A stretch of DNA of 64,000 nt from Crambe crambe (GCA_963924555.1 OZ004583.1:7082582-7146581); one strand, 5' to 3'. Positions 1 to 11,651 are shown, numbered from the stretch's first letter. The notes: generated by a model from the letters alone, not told the origin. A program made the numbers and translations.

Positions 1-841
1 CAGACAAATTCCAATGACTGTGGTGTATTTACATGCATAGTAAGAAAGCAAAATTGGTTGTAACTTATAAATAAAAAATAATCATTATTAAAAAGGCTGC
101 TAGGTACATTGCATCTGAAAGTGACATAGCTTTTTGTCAGGTATGTATTAGTCAGCTATTATTAGCCAATTAATAGTTTATTTTACTTGAAGGCTGATAT
201 TCCATATCTGAGAAGAGTAATGAAATTTGAGCTATCAAATATGGAACTTTTGCCGATGGAACAGTCACATAATAATGAAAGATCAAGTGCAGGTATACTG
301 TCTTATTGTTGCTTCTTAAAAGTACTTGTATTTGTATTCGCATTCACTTGATTACTTGATCGTTTACTATAATAATCTGCTTTCACTTCCATGAAATTAA
401 GCACCAGCAGAGACCTGATCACCCACTGGTTTTAAGATTTCAAAAGTTTTAGCAATAATGATCAAGGTATCAAGTGAATGCAAATAGAGTACTACAGCTA
501 GCTACGTATTGTATAATTTAGGTATGAAAAACACACCTTCACACTGCCAGATGTAAATGAACAGGAAAAGGAGACTGCTAGTATGTATTTTTTATTGAAA
601 CTGAATCAGATGTAAAAAATTTCATTCATGTACGTACGTAGATGAAACTTGTGCTGATGGCAAACAGAGTGATAAAGGAAACCGGCTGGATGATGATTAT
701 CTACTTCCGGACTTTAGCGAACAGAGTAAAATTTGTTTAGTGGATAAGGATGACATTTTCACTTTCGACAGGAGGAGCATTGAAAAAATATGGATGGACT
801 ATGTGAAATCATACAGTCATTCTTGTAAAAGGAAAGAGTGA
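1..841 (+). CDS. Ulp1/SENP-like C48 cysteine protease, 3' end only
   Basis: Last four exons of a gene entering from the left: 1-39, 96-140, 193-292 and 642-841 (stop TGA 839-841). Splice phases agree throughout (0, 0, 1). Exon 1 encodes QTNSNDCGVFTC, which fits the QxN-x-DCGVF active-site cysteine motif of Ulp1/SENP proteases. The next exons (AARYIASESDIAF, then ADIPYLRRVMKFEL) match the usual C-terminal end of the fold, where 'A.YIA...F...DIPYLRR' follows the catalytic Cys. The family cleaves SUMO or related ubiquitin-like modifiers. The His and Asp of the triad lie upstream, outside the window. The last exon encodes an acidic, non-conserved tail. Introns are 52-56 nt plus one of 349 nt, in which a small exon could have been missed. 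Many Ulp1-like genes in such genomes belong to transposons, so a TE origin is possible. Confidence 0.72.
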
Positions 842-1333
842 GTGCTGCTAAGGAGATTTAGCACCTTATTACTATAGCAATACTTCTTATATCAAGAAAC
901 GTGATCTTCCCCAGAAAATTTGTAAGAGCTGTGTTAAAGTCAAGAGAGGTACACAGTTAAAAATGGGGTGTCACTTTTACACCTTTTTTGGTGCTATAAT
1001 TGACATTAAGCCTAAGCACCACAGTGGGTGTAACATGCCACCTCATGGGTGTTAAGTTAAAGGTGTTCCAGAACACTAAAGCATGTTAATATAAACTAGA
1101 AAAGGAGTATCCAAAACACCTCAAGATAATGCTAAAATTAAGGTGCACCTGTGGTATGTACTGATAACATTCCTCCATATAACATCATTACCATGGAAAT
1201 ATGAAGGTATACAAGACAATAAGTAACATTGCAATGTTCAATAATAAGGTATGTACACAAAAGATAGAAATGACACATAATTATGTACATACATAAAAGA
1301 TAGAAGTTACACATATGTACGTAATGGCAATGT
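842..1333. other. Non-coding stretch between the C48 gene and the SAMD3-like gene
   Basis: No gene seen. The two flanking genes converge here, so it should hold both 3' untranslated regions. It contains GGTGT/ACACC-rich inverted motifs at 965-1075. At 1251-1323 there is a two-copy direct repeat of about 36 bp built on ATGTAC...AAAAGATAGAA. Confidence 0.4.
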
Positions 1334-4300
1334 TCATTTCAAGTTAGTGATTAACTTTGAAGTTGGGAAAGGAACAGACTGACCATCTTTCAAATCGAAC
1401 ACAAAGTGTTGAAAAAAGATTAAAACTGGTGTTAAAGGTTTGGGATATACAATATCGAAGACATAGTAAGTCGCTATTAAGTCAATAATACTATCCTTGA
1501 ATGTTTTCGATTCGATGTAAATTTCTCCTTCGCAAGCAATTAAGTACTGCGATGTTACTGTCCCTGGTTTTCCAAATGCCACTATATAGGGGGCTTTCTG
1601 CCCGATGCTGGCAATCTTGCTATCAATATCAATGTCTGAGTCCTATATAATACAGAAAATATATAATTCTCAGCAAAACGTGAGCACGAGTGACAATACA
1701 CACCTCAATATTAACAATGAATGAGTAGCCTTTAGTTATCCCCCTCGTATGAAGTAGCTTCAATAGTATAGCCACTATCTTTGCACATCTGAAATCTGTT
1801 CACAATGAAACGTTTAAACATAAAAAATAGCTAGCTAATAATTATTGGAGCTTGCCTGGAATATCTACAATGCTTTCATCTTCATTTTTCTCCAGATCAT
1901 CAAGAAGATCTTTTATAATTCGCCTAGTTTGAGATTCAATTCTTGCAAACTTAATTATCTTCGCCTCCCATGTAGGCCAAGAATCCATCAAGGAATTGGC
2001 TTTACCACTAAAGCCTGTCAGTTGACGAAATTCTCTAAGAAGCTGCATAATCAATCAAGTAGTTAATACTGTGAAGCACAAAAATACATAGCGTAAGTCA
2101 TCTATTGTCGTCCACCATCTATTCTCGTCATCCAATGTCGACCAGTTTCATGCGCGGAAGTATCACAAACCACAAAAGATTACGGAGTGGCGCCACGTTG
2201 CCAGGAGTTTTATTGTGTTGATGGTTTGTCGTTCTATCCTACAAGATAGCTGTTTTTTGTGTGGTAATCAATGTCAAAACGAAAGGTAGGTCGCCATTCA
2301 TTGTTTCTTTTTACTTTTGGTTTTTTGTTCGGTTCTTGTTCGTGTTTTTTTTTTCGTTTTTTTTTCACACCATTAATATGAATCGTATTATAGAGAGCAG
2401 AAGCTGCCAAGAGAGGATGGGAAAAACGAAAGGGAGTCGCTGAAACAAGTCGAAGGCCAAAAAAATTCAAGCAATGGTCGGATGAAAGCATGCTACAAGC
2501 TGTAGAAGCCATTAAGGAAGGAACCCTTGGGCTGAATGAAGCATCTAGAAGTTACCAGGTGCCTAGATCAACCCTGAGGGACAGGATTACTGGCCAAGTA
2601 ACGCATGGAGAGAAATCTGGCCCCAAGCCTTACCTTTCCAGTGAAGAAGAGAAGGAGCTTGTAACTTTTCTCAAGCAAGCAGCATCCATAGGTTATGGAA
2701 AAACCAAGAAAGAGGTACTTGCAATGGTTCAAAAGACGGTAGAAAAGAAAGGCGTTGATACTGAGAAATTCAATGGAGAGGGCTGGTGGTCTCGATTTAT
2801 GAGCCGTAATCCTAAGTTATCTTTGCGTACTGCTGACCCTCTATCAAAAGCTAGAGCAGATGCCGTCACACAGGATAAGATTGATAAATACTTCAAATTG
2901 CTCGAGTCAACACTTGAAGAACACGACCTTGCCGATAAACCACAATGTATTTACAATGTTGATGAAAGTGGGATGCCCCTTGAGCATAAGCAGCCAAAGC
3001 GAGTAGCTGAGAGAGGCACGAAGAAAGTTTATGGGAGATCTTCGGGTAACAAGGCACAGATCACAATCGTTGCCTGTGCTAGTGCCACAGGTGTTGCGCT
3101 ACCTCCTATGGTGATATTTCAAGGTGCTCGTCTTAATTATGAACTCACGATTGGTGAAGTACCAGGTACTTTATATGGGTTATCAGAAAAAGGGTGGATA
3201 GACCAGACTCTCTTTTTTCGCTGGTTTAATGATATTTTCACCAAACATATCTCCCCCGCTAGGCCAGTTTTATTAATGCTTGATGGCCATTCTACACATT
3301 ACACACCAGAAGTGGTGCATGCTGCTGCCAAACAAGGTGTAGTAATGCTCTGTCTCCCACCCCACACAACACACTGTATTCAACCTCTTGATGTCAGTTT
3401 TTTTAAGTCACTTAAAGCACATTGGTCTACTGCATGTCATGGCTATATGGTGAATAATCCAGGTCGTGTTGTGACCAAGTTTCAATTTTCTACCCTATTT
3501 AAAGAAGCATGGTTTAAAGCCATCAAACCAGAGACATTTATCTCGGGATTTAGAAAAACTGGCATTTACCCATTGAACCCCCTTGCTATTTCTGTTCCAG
3601 CTTCGGAATTTTTGTCCCTGGATACATCTAGCAGTAGCAATGATTTGTCAACCATCAGTTTACCATCATTGGATGATATGTCAGAAATTTCTGATGATCC
3701 TCCGATCTCCAATCCTGATTGTGCAACCCATGTGTACACGTCTGAACAAATCAGAAGAGGAAAACGGCAGAAGAGGACAGAAGAGTCCTCTGCTAGAGTA
3801 TTGACTAGTGCACAATCACTTGCAATGTTAAAGGAAAAGCAAAGACAGAAGAAAGAAGAGGAAGAGGAAAAAGAAAGGAGGAAGAAAGAAAGAGAATTAA
3901 GGAAGCAAAGGAGAGAAGCAGAAAAACTGGCCATACAGAAGAGAAAGGAAGAAAGAGAGTCCAAGAGGAAAGAAAGGGAAGCAGAGAAGATGAAGAAAGC
4001 AGAAGAAAGGGAAGCAGAAAAGGTTAAGAAAGCAAAAGAAAGGAAAGCTAAGAAAGGAAAAGGAAAAGAAAAGGCTGAGCACAAGCAAAAAGCAGCTCAG
4101 AAAGTGCAACAGCGAAAGGCACTAAGAAAAAACCTTAATGACGTCCAGTTAGAGGATATCTCTTCCCACCAATGTGCTGTTTGTTTCGGTAGTTATGATG
4201 ATGATTTGGTGGATGGTGACCTCATCCAAAGTTGGATACAATGTACACACTTGTCTTGCTCAAAATGGATGCATGTTGATTGTTTGGATGCTGGTGAAGG

Positions 4301-6202
4301 AGGCATGATTTGCCCACTTTGTGACACATTATTTCTATAATTTAATAATACTTCATATTGCTTTATTGCATTTTTTTAATAATAAATGTTTGGGCATCGA
4401 TTTTTTAGGTTATTATAATAAAGTGCAAGTTACTGGACTGTTGGTGTGAAAGTTAATGATGGCATTCAAATTTTGCGGTAATGGTCTCCAAAACTGTAGA
4501 TGACTTTAGGGTAGAGGTCGACAATAGATATAGTGCAACGATATGGGAGGGCGACAATAGATGGAGTAGGACGAGAATAGATGGAGAGATACCCTTCGTC
4601 ACATGTAATATATCTAACGTTAAGAATGTGCAAGGAAGTTTAATTCTGAGTTAGGAAGTGAGGTATAATTATAATTATCCGTAAATCTTTTTTCCAAAAA
4701 AAAAATTGAATTTCTATAAAGTTATGAATATTTCCTCCTTAAGTGTACGAGGATCGATGACTTACGCTATACAGTGTACTATTGGAACAAGTTGTAAAGG
4801 TATAGGGAGTAGTATATGAAAATAATTGTTAGCTATTCTAATAATAGCACATCATAGGGATCGATGATCGATGCTACAATATACCTACGTGATGTTATGT
4901 TAATTAACTCACACTTTTATTGGTAGTCAGGGGTGGAAACTTTTCAATAACATCTTTGACGAAAGGATGATCATTAGAAATCCATTTGCGGCGGCCACTG
5001 TATGTTTTTTCCATAAGGTCTTTAATGCGCACTTGATTTCTCTTCACCTGACTTTTAGTAAATTCTATTCCTATGGCGGATACAGCTTCGGCATATTCAC
5101 TTTCAGGTATCTCTTCAAAATCAAGTTTCAACCTTTTACTAGGGTGCTCATTTTCACTGGAACATTTGGCTTTTTTTGTCACCCTGGTCACATTGTCAGG
5201 GTCTCTGCGGAAGTTTTTGAAGCTGTTACGCAGTCCGATTTTCCAGGATCCCTATGTGAAAAAGATGCACATGATAAATAACTAGAGAATTAAGCATTAA
5301 AAAAAAAACTTACCCAACCACTTCCCATTGAATCTCTCAGTTTGGCATACTTCACTACCAATTTTTCACAGTCTCATATTGAACATGATTAGGAATATGT
5401 GTGTGTTGAAGAACCAGAGTACGAAGAACACGAACCACTTCAGAACGGGCTTTAGATGAAACTACTCCAGTATCTATAGCTTGTTTAACAGATGAGCTGA
5501 AGGACATACGGTCAGGTATTTTAAACTTTAGATGCCAATTATTTGCGTCCTTGTTCTGAAAAATAAATAATCTTCATACGTAGGCATTTAGCTATATACC
5601 ATAACCACCTTTTTTTGATCTCTAGATGGAGTCTTGTCATTTTCAGTGAGTTTCACATTGGGAGTTTTCTACAAATCAAACCATATACATGCATATAAAA
5701 ATTGCTACTAGCTATACTTTAAGTTACCGGAGAATTGGAAGCACTGGAGTCATATGAAGCTTCTTCTGAAGGTACTTCTTCTGCCTAATATTATGCAAAT
5801 GTTGCCATAATTATAGCAAAATAGCTAGCTATAGCTATGTATAGCTAACAGAAGTTAGCTAATTTGACTAACATTTCCATTTGTGTTCGGAGCAGAACTA
5901 CTTGGAGAACATAGTTGTTGCTCACTGGTACTCTAAAAGAAAAAGAAGGGAGTTTGATAGCTAACTACATGTATAGTAGCTATAATAGCTGGTACCTTTT
6001 TTTGCTTCCTTAATAGCTCCCTCATCTTAATTCTCTGTCCAGTGCTAGGGACTAGTTCTTTGAGTTCTTCTTCCTCCATCAAAAGGAAAATGCTTCCAGA
6101 AATGTCATTCATTAGAAAAGCATCAAGAACTTCCCCAGGAAAATCAAATTCTTTCAAATAGTCATTAAATTCTTCCACACTTTGCTGTGAAATGTCAGCC
6201 AT
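1334..6202 (-). CDS. SAMD3-like protein with N-terminal SAM domain, nine exons, one frameshift
   Basis: Exons on the minus strand: 5996-6202, 5873-5932, 5728-5784, 5609-5668, 5314-5555, 4913-5251, 1856-2042, 1704-1795, 1334-1642. All phases join. The product is about 517 aa. Residues 1-69 form a SAM domain (VEEFNDYLKEF..., DISGSIFLLMEEEELKELV). A Ser/Thr-rich linker follows, then a block with GSWKIGLRNSFKNFRR and SGRRKWISNDHP. The C-terminal block with LIATYYVFDIVYPK is typical of the multi-copy 'sterile alpha motif domain-containing protein 3-like' family of fish and invertebrates, whose function is unknown. Exon 5 is 242 nt and lacks one base near 5360-5372: the frame hits TAG just before a well-conserved stretch (LVVKYAKLRDSMGSGW) that is open one frame over. 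This is a disabling deletion or a sequencing error. Exon 7 ends at a GC donor. Intron 6 holds a pogo-like transposon in antisense. Confidence 0.65.
2097..2145 (+). repeat. Left terminal inverted repeat of the pogo-like element
   Basis: Contains CATCTATTGTCGTC, CATCTATTCTCGTC and CCAATGTCGACC in succession. Probable transposase-binding repeats, mirrored at 4517-4590. Confidence 0.6.
2271..4340 (+). CDS. pogo-like transposase with C-terminal PHD-type zinc finger
   Basis: Two exons, 2271-2285 (MSKRK) and 2394-4340, joined in phase 0 (GT-AG intron of 108 nt), give 653 aa. Without the first exon the protein would start at an internal Met. Domains in order: basic N-terminus; psq-type HTH (about 35-80, ending PRSTLRDRI); CENP-B/Tc5-type HTH (about 90-150, GWWSRFMSRNP); DDE_1 catalytic domain with D195 (YNVDESG), D302 (MLDGHSTH) and D338 (IQPLDVSFF), a D-x35-D spacing. 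A Lys/Glu-rich coiled coil spans about 485-575. A Cys/His-rich finger of PHD type (CAVCFGSY...CSKWMHVDC...CPLC) spans about 598-645. The frame is intact. It would cut and paste the surrounding element. Pogo-type transposases have often been domesticated, but the flanking TIRs argue for a plain transposon here. Confidence 0.85.
4381..4386 (+). terminator. Candidate polyadenylation signal of the pogo transposase
   Basis: AATAAA lies 41 nt after the stop codon and before the right TIR, a sensible position for 3' end formation. Confidence 0.35.
4517..4590 (-). repeat. Right terminal inverted repeat of the pogo-like element
   Basis: Read on the minus strand it gives CATCTATTCTCGTCC, CATCTATTGTCGCC and TATCTATTGTCGACC, the same three words as at the left end. 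Confidence 0.6.
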
Positions 6203-6463
6203 TGTCAGAATTACTAGAAACAGGTGCTAGCTCATGCAGCTGCCTCCTGCACATGTGCATATGCATGTGCCAATCATGTGCCTACATGACATGCATTACA
6301 TGTATGGTGCCTCATTCTAGAAGCTATAGAGAAGTTCATAAGAGTTCAACTTTTGTTCCAGAACCAGCAAAGGCCTGCTGAATATTGTACATAAAGGTAC
6401 AGTAGCTAAATTTATGGTATGTCCCTGTGGCTATGGTGAATTGCCAAATTCCCCACTTTTCAG

Positions 6464-7438
6464 GCAATGAATCAATCTGGGAATTTAATTTGTACTGTGT
6501 GCAAGTCATACTTCACAAATAAACTTAGTGATTTACTCCAGCACATCAGACTTTTCCATGCTCATCAGAGTAATATCAGAATATTGTGTGGAGTTGGTGG
6601 TTGTCAGAGAGTATACTCCAATTTTGGGACTTACAAGAAGAGGCAGCTTTGCTGTTGTTGAAATTGAAAGAGGGTCACAAGATGACTCAAAGTGCCTTAC
6701 AGGTATATTATGTGAGAAGGGATGTTCTTGTAGCTACTGTACTTTAATATTGGTCCTTTTAAAACAGGCTGTAATAGAAGGCTGTACAACTCTTTGGCAG
6801 AATTATCTTATATGCATGAAATGCAAGGTATATCAAGCAGTGAACATTGTAAATATTGAAGAAAGAAATGCAAAGATAGATGAAATATTTTATCCCGATA
6901 ACGAATTCGGCAAACCTTTTCATGGACTACAGAGTTCTCACCGACAAATGATGTATTACAAGAAAAAATTTGGATTTCTGGTGAGTATTTCATCACACAC
7001 CGTGTTGTTTCAACTACTACTATTATAATTATTATAACCAGGAACCAGTTCGACATGTTTTTGGTGAGAAACACATTTGGAAGGGATTGGGGAGAAAACG
7101 TAAATGTGTGCGTGTTCGTGACACCATGATGTACGTTCCGCTACTTGAAACTATCAGGACTCTGCTTCAGAATGATGCTGTTATGACTCAGGTTTGTTGG
7201 TACTCTGCCACCTCAGGCATATTCTTTGTGTCCCATAGTTAACCTTCTCTATTACGATCCTGCTTGTTAACGCAGATTAAGGATGGACATAATTCTACCA
7301 GTGGTTATATGGAAGACTTTTGTGACAGTCAAATTTTTCAATCCCATCCAATTTTCTCTGTACATACTGACGCGTTACCATTATTCCTCTACTATGATGA
7401 TGTTGAAATGTGCAATCCTTTTGGAGTATACTCTCTTA
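6464..7438 (+). pseudogene. Zinc-finger gene of TE-associated type, truncated by a MITE
   Basis: Remnant of a multi-exon gene. Exon 6464-about 6640 encodes two C2H2-like fingers (ICTVCKSYFTNKLSDLLQHI and CGVGGCQRVYSNFGTYKK). Coding sequence near 6900-6980 (GKPFHGLQSSHRQMMYYKKK), exon 7042-7191 (WKGLGRKRKCVRVRD...YVPLLETI) and exon 7276-7436 (YMEDFCDSQIF...LPLFLYYDDVEMCNPFG) follow. This block order is seen in uncharacterised multi-copy proteins of fish and cnidarians, often near transposons; I know no function. The first finger exon runs into a stop or frame change near 6640. The last exon is cut at 7438 by a MITE and nothing coding resumes beyond it. Divergent to the SAMD3-like gene, sharing the 6203-6463 upstream region. 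Confidence 0.5.
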
Positions 7439-7702
7439 CAGTGGTTTTACCCAATCTTGCAAAAATTGGTCGTCAGGCGTCATCCGTATACGCATGCGCA
7501 CTGCTTGAATTTTGAAATTGCGCTCAGATTTGGAAAGAACTTTAGAGAAGTAAGCTTTGAAGAGCTAGCTAGTGACTATTCTAGTATAGTTCTAACCTAC
7601 TAGCATGCCACTCACCTTCTCCGGTAAGATTTTCGAGGTTCAAAAGTCGAGCATGCGCGAGAATGCACACTCAGCATTTTGCAAGATTGAGTAAAACCAC
7701 TG
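7439..7702. mobile_element. 264-bp MITE, TA target site, TIR CAGTGGTTTTAC
   Basis: Starts CAGTGGTTTTACCCAATC and ends with the inverted form; about 28 bp of TIR match. TA flanks both ends (7437-7438 and 7703-7704), pointing to a Tc1/mariner/pogo-type source. No coding capacity. It interrupts the zinc-finger gene remnant. Confidence 0.75.
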
Positions 7703-7716
7703 TATATCTATGATAT

Positions 7717-8824
7717 CATAGATATAAGAGGTTTACGGGATTGGAAACGCCCAATGAACTGCACAACCGTGGCGCGTTGACAGATGCGCACGCGCATGCA
7801 GCATTAATTATATCAATCGTTGTGAAAAGAGATCAATATTCACTCCTTTCAAGGCAGTTAAAGTGATATTCTGCCCCTACAGCTCACAAAATAGTACAAG
7901 TAAGCTAAGGGGAAGGTATTGAAGAAGTGAAGAGTCAGAGAGTTGAAGTTGGAGAGTCTGAGGAAGGAAGTTATTAATTATTCATAACTTTTTTCCTTGT
8001 AATTATAACTATGAGTACCTATCATTGCTCATTATACATTAATTTTATGTGATTGATTTGAAAGAAAGGCCAGAATGACTTTTGGTATTAAAATTAGACA
8101 TAAATTCATTATTATTATAGCTAGATAATTTTGCCCCAAAGTTATCCGCCAGTTTCTGCTCAGTTCTCCCTCATCAACATTATTGCAATACTTCCAGCTT
8201 TTGGCTGTTGGGTTTTGACACCATCCACCTCAAGAATTCGGCTCAGTCAGCTGTCCTGTGGACCCAATGGATATTAGGGGGGGAATATAGTAAGCTTGCC
8301 ATCTCCATAGGATGACTATTGTATAGAAAACGAATGCACCAATTCCATTTACTGTTCTATCCTTTCCCTGAAATAACTAATACAGTTGCAATATTGTTAA
8401 TCTATTTCTTGGGAGAGGGATTACAGTTTTAACACCACTTGCAAATGCTAGAGACAATATATGTCAGCTAATACAAAAACCAACATTACTATTCCATGTA
8501 GCTAAAGTTTACATGCCTTTTGATCAGAAAATGGGCAACAGCAATTGATTCCATCAAGCGTGAGAGGGATTACAGTCTCATTAACCACTACAGTAGTATT
8601 TGTAGGAATAAACTTGAAAATCTGAGCTGAAATTTATTTCATACAGTAAATCTATGCCCTAGTGTATTATAGTATCATTGGTATAAGTCTTACCTCACGG
8701 ATCTTGTCAGAACAGCAACTTTGACAAAAGTGCTATGTCATTCAGCTGTCAACGCGCCTCGGTTATTAGTTGCTAACGAGAGCACGTGATCCGTTTCCAA
8801 TCCCGTAAACCTCTTATATCTATG
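7717..8824. mobile_element. 1.1-kb non-autonomous TIR element, copy 1
   Basis: Ends are inverted repeats: CATAGATATAAGAGGTTTAC at the left and its inverse at the right, extending inward through CGGGATTGGAAACG. The interior is non-coding and about 95% identical to copies 2 and 3 by eye. The flanking ATGATAT at both sides could be a 7-bp target duplication, but local palindromes make this uncertain. Confidence 0.7.
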
Positions 8825-8834
8825 ATGATATAAT

Positions 8835-9932
8835 CATAGATATAAGAGGTTTTACGGGATTGGAAACGCCCAATGAACTGCACAACCGAGGCGCGTTGAC
8901 AGATGCGCACGCGCATGCAGCATTAATTATATTAATGGCCGTGAAAGGAGATCAATATTCACTCCTTTGAAGGCAGTTAAAGTGATGTTCTGCCCCTACA
9001 GCTCACAGAATAGTACAAGTAAGCTAAGGGGAAGGTATTGAAGAAGTGAAGAGTCAGAGAGTTGAAGTTGGAGAGTCTGAGGAAGGAAGTTATTAATTAT
9101 TCATAACTTTTTTCCTTGTAATTATAACTATGAGTACCTATCATTGCTCATTATACATTAATTTTATGTGATTGATTTGAAAGAAAGGTCAGAATGACTT
9201 TTGGTATCAAAATTAGACATAAATTCATCATTATTATAGCTAGATAATTTTGCCCCAAAGTTATCCGCCAGTTTCTGCTCAGTTCTCCCTCATCAGCATT
9301 ATTGCAATACTTCCAGCTTTTGGCTGTTGGATTTTGACACCATCCACCTCAAGAATTCGGCTCAGTCAGCTGTCCTGTGGACCCTATGGATATTAGGGGG
9401 GAAATATAGTAAGCTTGCCATCTCCATAGGATGACTATTGTATAGAAAACGAATGCACCAATTCCATTTACTGTTCTATCCTTTCCCTGAAATAACTAAT
9501 ACAGTTGCAATATTTCTTGGGAGAGGGATTACAGTTTTAACACCACTTGCAAATGCTAGAGACAATATATGTCAGCTAATACAAAAACTAACATTACTAT
9601 TCCATGTAGCTAAAGTTTACATGCCTTTTGATCAGAAAATGGGCAACAGCAATTGATTCTATCAAGCGTGAGAGGGATTATAGTCCCATTAACCACTACA
9701 GTAGTATTTGTAGGATTAAACTTGAAAATCTGAGCTAAAATTTATTTCATACAGTAAATCTATGCCCTAGTGTATTATAGTATCATTGGCATAAGTCTTA
9801 CCTCATGGATCTTGTCAGAACAGCAACTTTGACAAAAGTGCTATGTCATTCAGCTGTCAACGCGCCTCGGTTGTTAGTTGCTAACGAGAGCACGTGATCC
9901 GTTTCCAATCCCGTAAACCTCTTATATCTATG
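8835..9932. mobile_element. 1.1-kb non-autonomous TIR element, copy 2
   Basis: Same termini and interior as copy 1, same orientation, only 10 bp downstream of it. No convincing target duplication is seen. Confidence 0.7.
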
Positions 9933-9943
9933 GTGTGCCCAAT

Positions 9944-11282
9944 CATAGATATAAGAGGTCTTACGGGATTGGAAACGCCCAGTGAACTGCACCATAGATA
10001 TAAGATGTATCTATGACTGCACAACCGTGGCGCGTTGACATATGCGCACGCGCATGCAGCATTAATTATATCATAGATATAAGAGGTTTTACGGGATTGG
10101 AAACGCCCAATGAACTGCACAACCGAGGCGCGTTGACAGATGCGCACGCGCATGCAGTATTAATTATATTAATGGCCGTGAAAGGAGATCAATATTCACT
10201 CCTTTGAAGGCAGTTAAAGTGATGTTCTGCCCCTACAGCTCACAGAATAGTACAAGTAAGCTAAGGGGAAGGTATTGAAGAAGTGAAGAGTCAGAGAGTT
10301 GAAGTTGGAGAGTCTGAGGAAGGAAGTTATTAATTATTCATAACTTTTTTCCTTGTAATTATAACTATGAGTACCTATCATTACTCATTATACATTAATT
10401 TTATGTGATTGATTTGAAAGAAAGGCCAGAATGACTTTTGGTATTAAAATTAGACATAAATTCATTATTATTATAGCTAGATAATTTTGCCCCAAAGTTA
10501 TCCGCCAGTTTCTGCTCAGTTCGCCCTCATCAGCATTATTGCAATACTTCCAGCTTTTGGCTGTTGGATTTTGACACCATCCATCTCAAGAATTCGGCTC
10601 AGTCAGCTGTCCTGTGGACCCTATGGATATTAGGGGGGAAATATAGTAAGCTTGCCATCTCCATAGGATGACTATTGTATAGAAAACAAATGCGCCAATT
10701 CCATTTACTGTTCTATCCTTTCCCTGAAATAACTAATACAGTTGCAATATTGTTAATCTATTTCGTGGGAGAGGGATTACAGTTTTAACACCACTTGCAA
10801 ATGCTAGAGACAATAATAATATGTCAGCTAATACAAAAACTAACATTACTATTCCATGTAGCTAAAGTTTACATGCCTTTTGATCAGAAAATGGGCAACA
10901 GCAATTGATTCCATCAAGCGTGAGAGGGATTACAGTCCCATTAACCACTACAGTAGTATTTGTAGGAATAAACTTGAAAATCTGAGCTAAAATTTATTTC
11001 ATACAGTAAATCTATGCCCTAGTGTATTATAGTATCATTGGCATAAGTCTTACCTCACGGATCTTGTCAGAACAGCAACTTTGACAAAAGTGCTATGCCA
11101 TTCAGCTGTCAACGCGCCTCGGTTGTTAGTTGCTAACGAGAGCACGTGATCCGTTTCCAATCCCGTAAACATCTTATATCTATGATATAATTAATGCTGC
11201 ATGCGCGTGCGCATCTGTCAACGCGCCACGGTTGTGCAGTTCATTGGGCGCTTCCAATCCCGTAAAACCTCTTATATCTATG
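9944..11282. mobile_element. Palindromic MITE made of two left ends, interrupted by copy 3
   Basis: 9944-10071 repeats the first ~100 bp of the 1.1-kb element. 11185-11282 is the same segment inverted. Together they form a ~225-bp fold-back MITE split at its centre by copy 3. A 23-bp mini-hairpin (CATAGATATAAG...TCTATG, 9992-10014) also sits in the left arm. Confidence 0.6.
10072..11184. mobile_element. 1.1-kb non-autonomous TIR element, copy 3 (nested)
   Basis: Full-length copy of the family in the same orientation as copies 1 and 2, with the same inverted termini. It sits at the ATAT centre of a palindromic MITE of the same family, so it is the younger insertion. Confidence 0.65.
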
Positions 11283-11348
11283 CCTTAACACCAGCAGCCA
11301 AGCCTATACTCATGCCTTAACATGGGTGCCTGGTATATATGGAGATGT

Positions 11349-11651
11349 GTAGTTACTCCACCAGCACAAGGGAAGCTGGTTTGTGTCGTGCCAGTCTTGG
11401 TAGCTAAGACTGCATGACAGTGCTTGTTTGGCTTCAGTATAATGTGGCTTGACAGTAAAGGTCTGGAACATTGTGTGGCACTTGGGACACACTAGAATTC
11501 TATATATGTTTGAGGGCTTTGGGATATGTATGTATAGCTAATTGCCCCTTTATCCTATGAATTGCATCATTCACTAAGCCATCAATTCAGCACTAGCTAC
11601 CAAGTCTGGCATGACACAAACTAGCTTCCCTTGTCCTGGTGGAGTAACTAC
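11349..11651. repeat. Inverted repeat, arms about 57 bp (MITE-like)
   Basis: Left arm 11349-11405 (GTAGTTACTCCACCAGCACA...) pairs with right arm 11595-11651 with few mismatches, around a ~190-bp non-coding spacer. Target duplication not identified. Confidence 0.55.

Larger units (their letters stand above)
2094..4592 (+). mobile_element. pogo/Tigger-like DNA transposon with compound terminal inverted repeats
   Basis: About 2.5 kb, bounded by inverted repeats and containing one transposase gene on the plus strand. The left end (2097-2145) carries three spaced copies of a CATCTATTGTCG-like word. The right end (4517-4590) carries the same word, inverted, three times. TA dinucleotides sit at both edges (near 2094 and 4591), as expected for TA-targeting IS630/Tc1/pogo elements. 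It lies wholly within intron 6 of the SAMD3-like gene, in the opposite orientation. The transposase frame is open, so the copy may be recent. The exact ends are uncertain by a few bases. Confidence 0.75.

Noticed and set aside
3566-4109. Long Phe/Ser/Leu-rich open frames opposite the pogo transposase coiled coil
   Set aside because: Antisense shadows of the purine-rich coding repeat; no domain, and the sense frame is clearly real.
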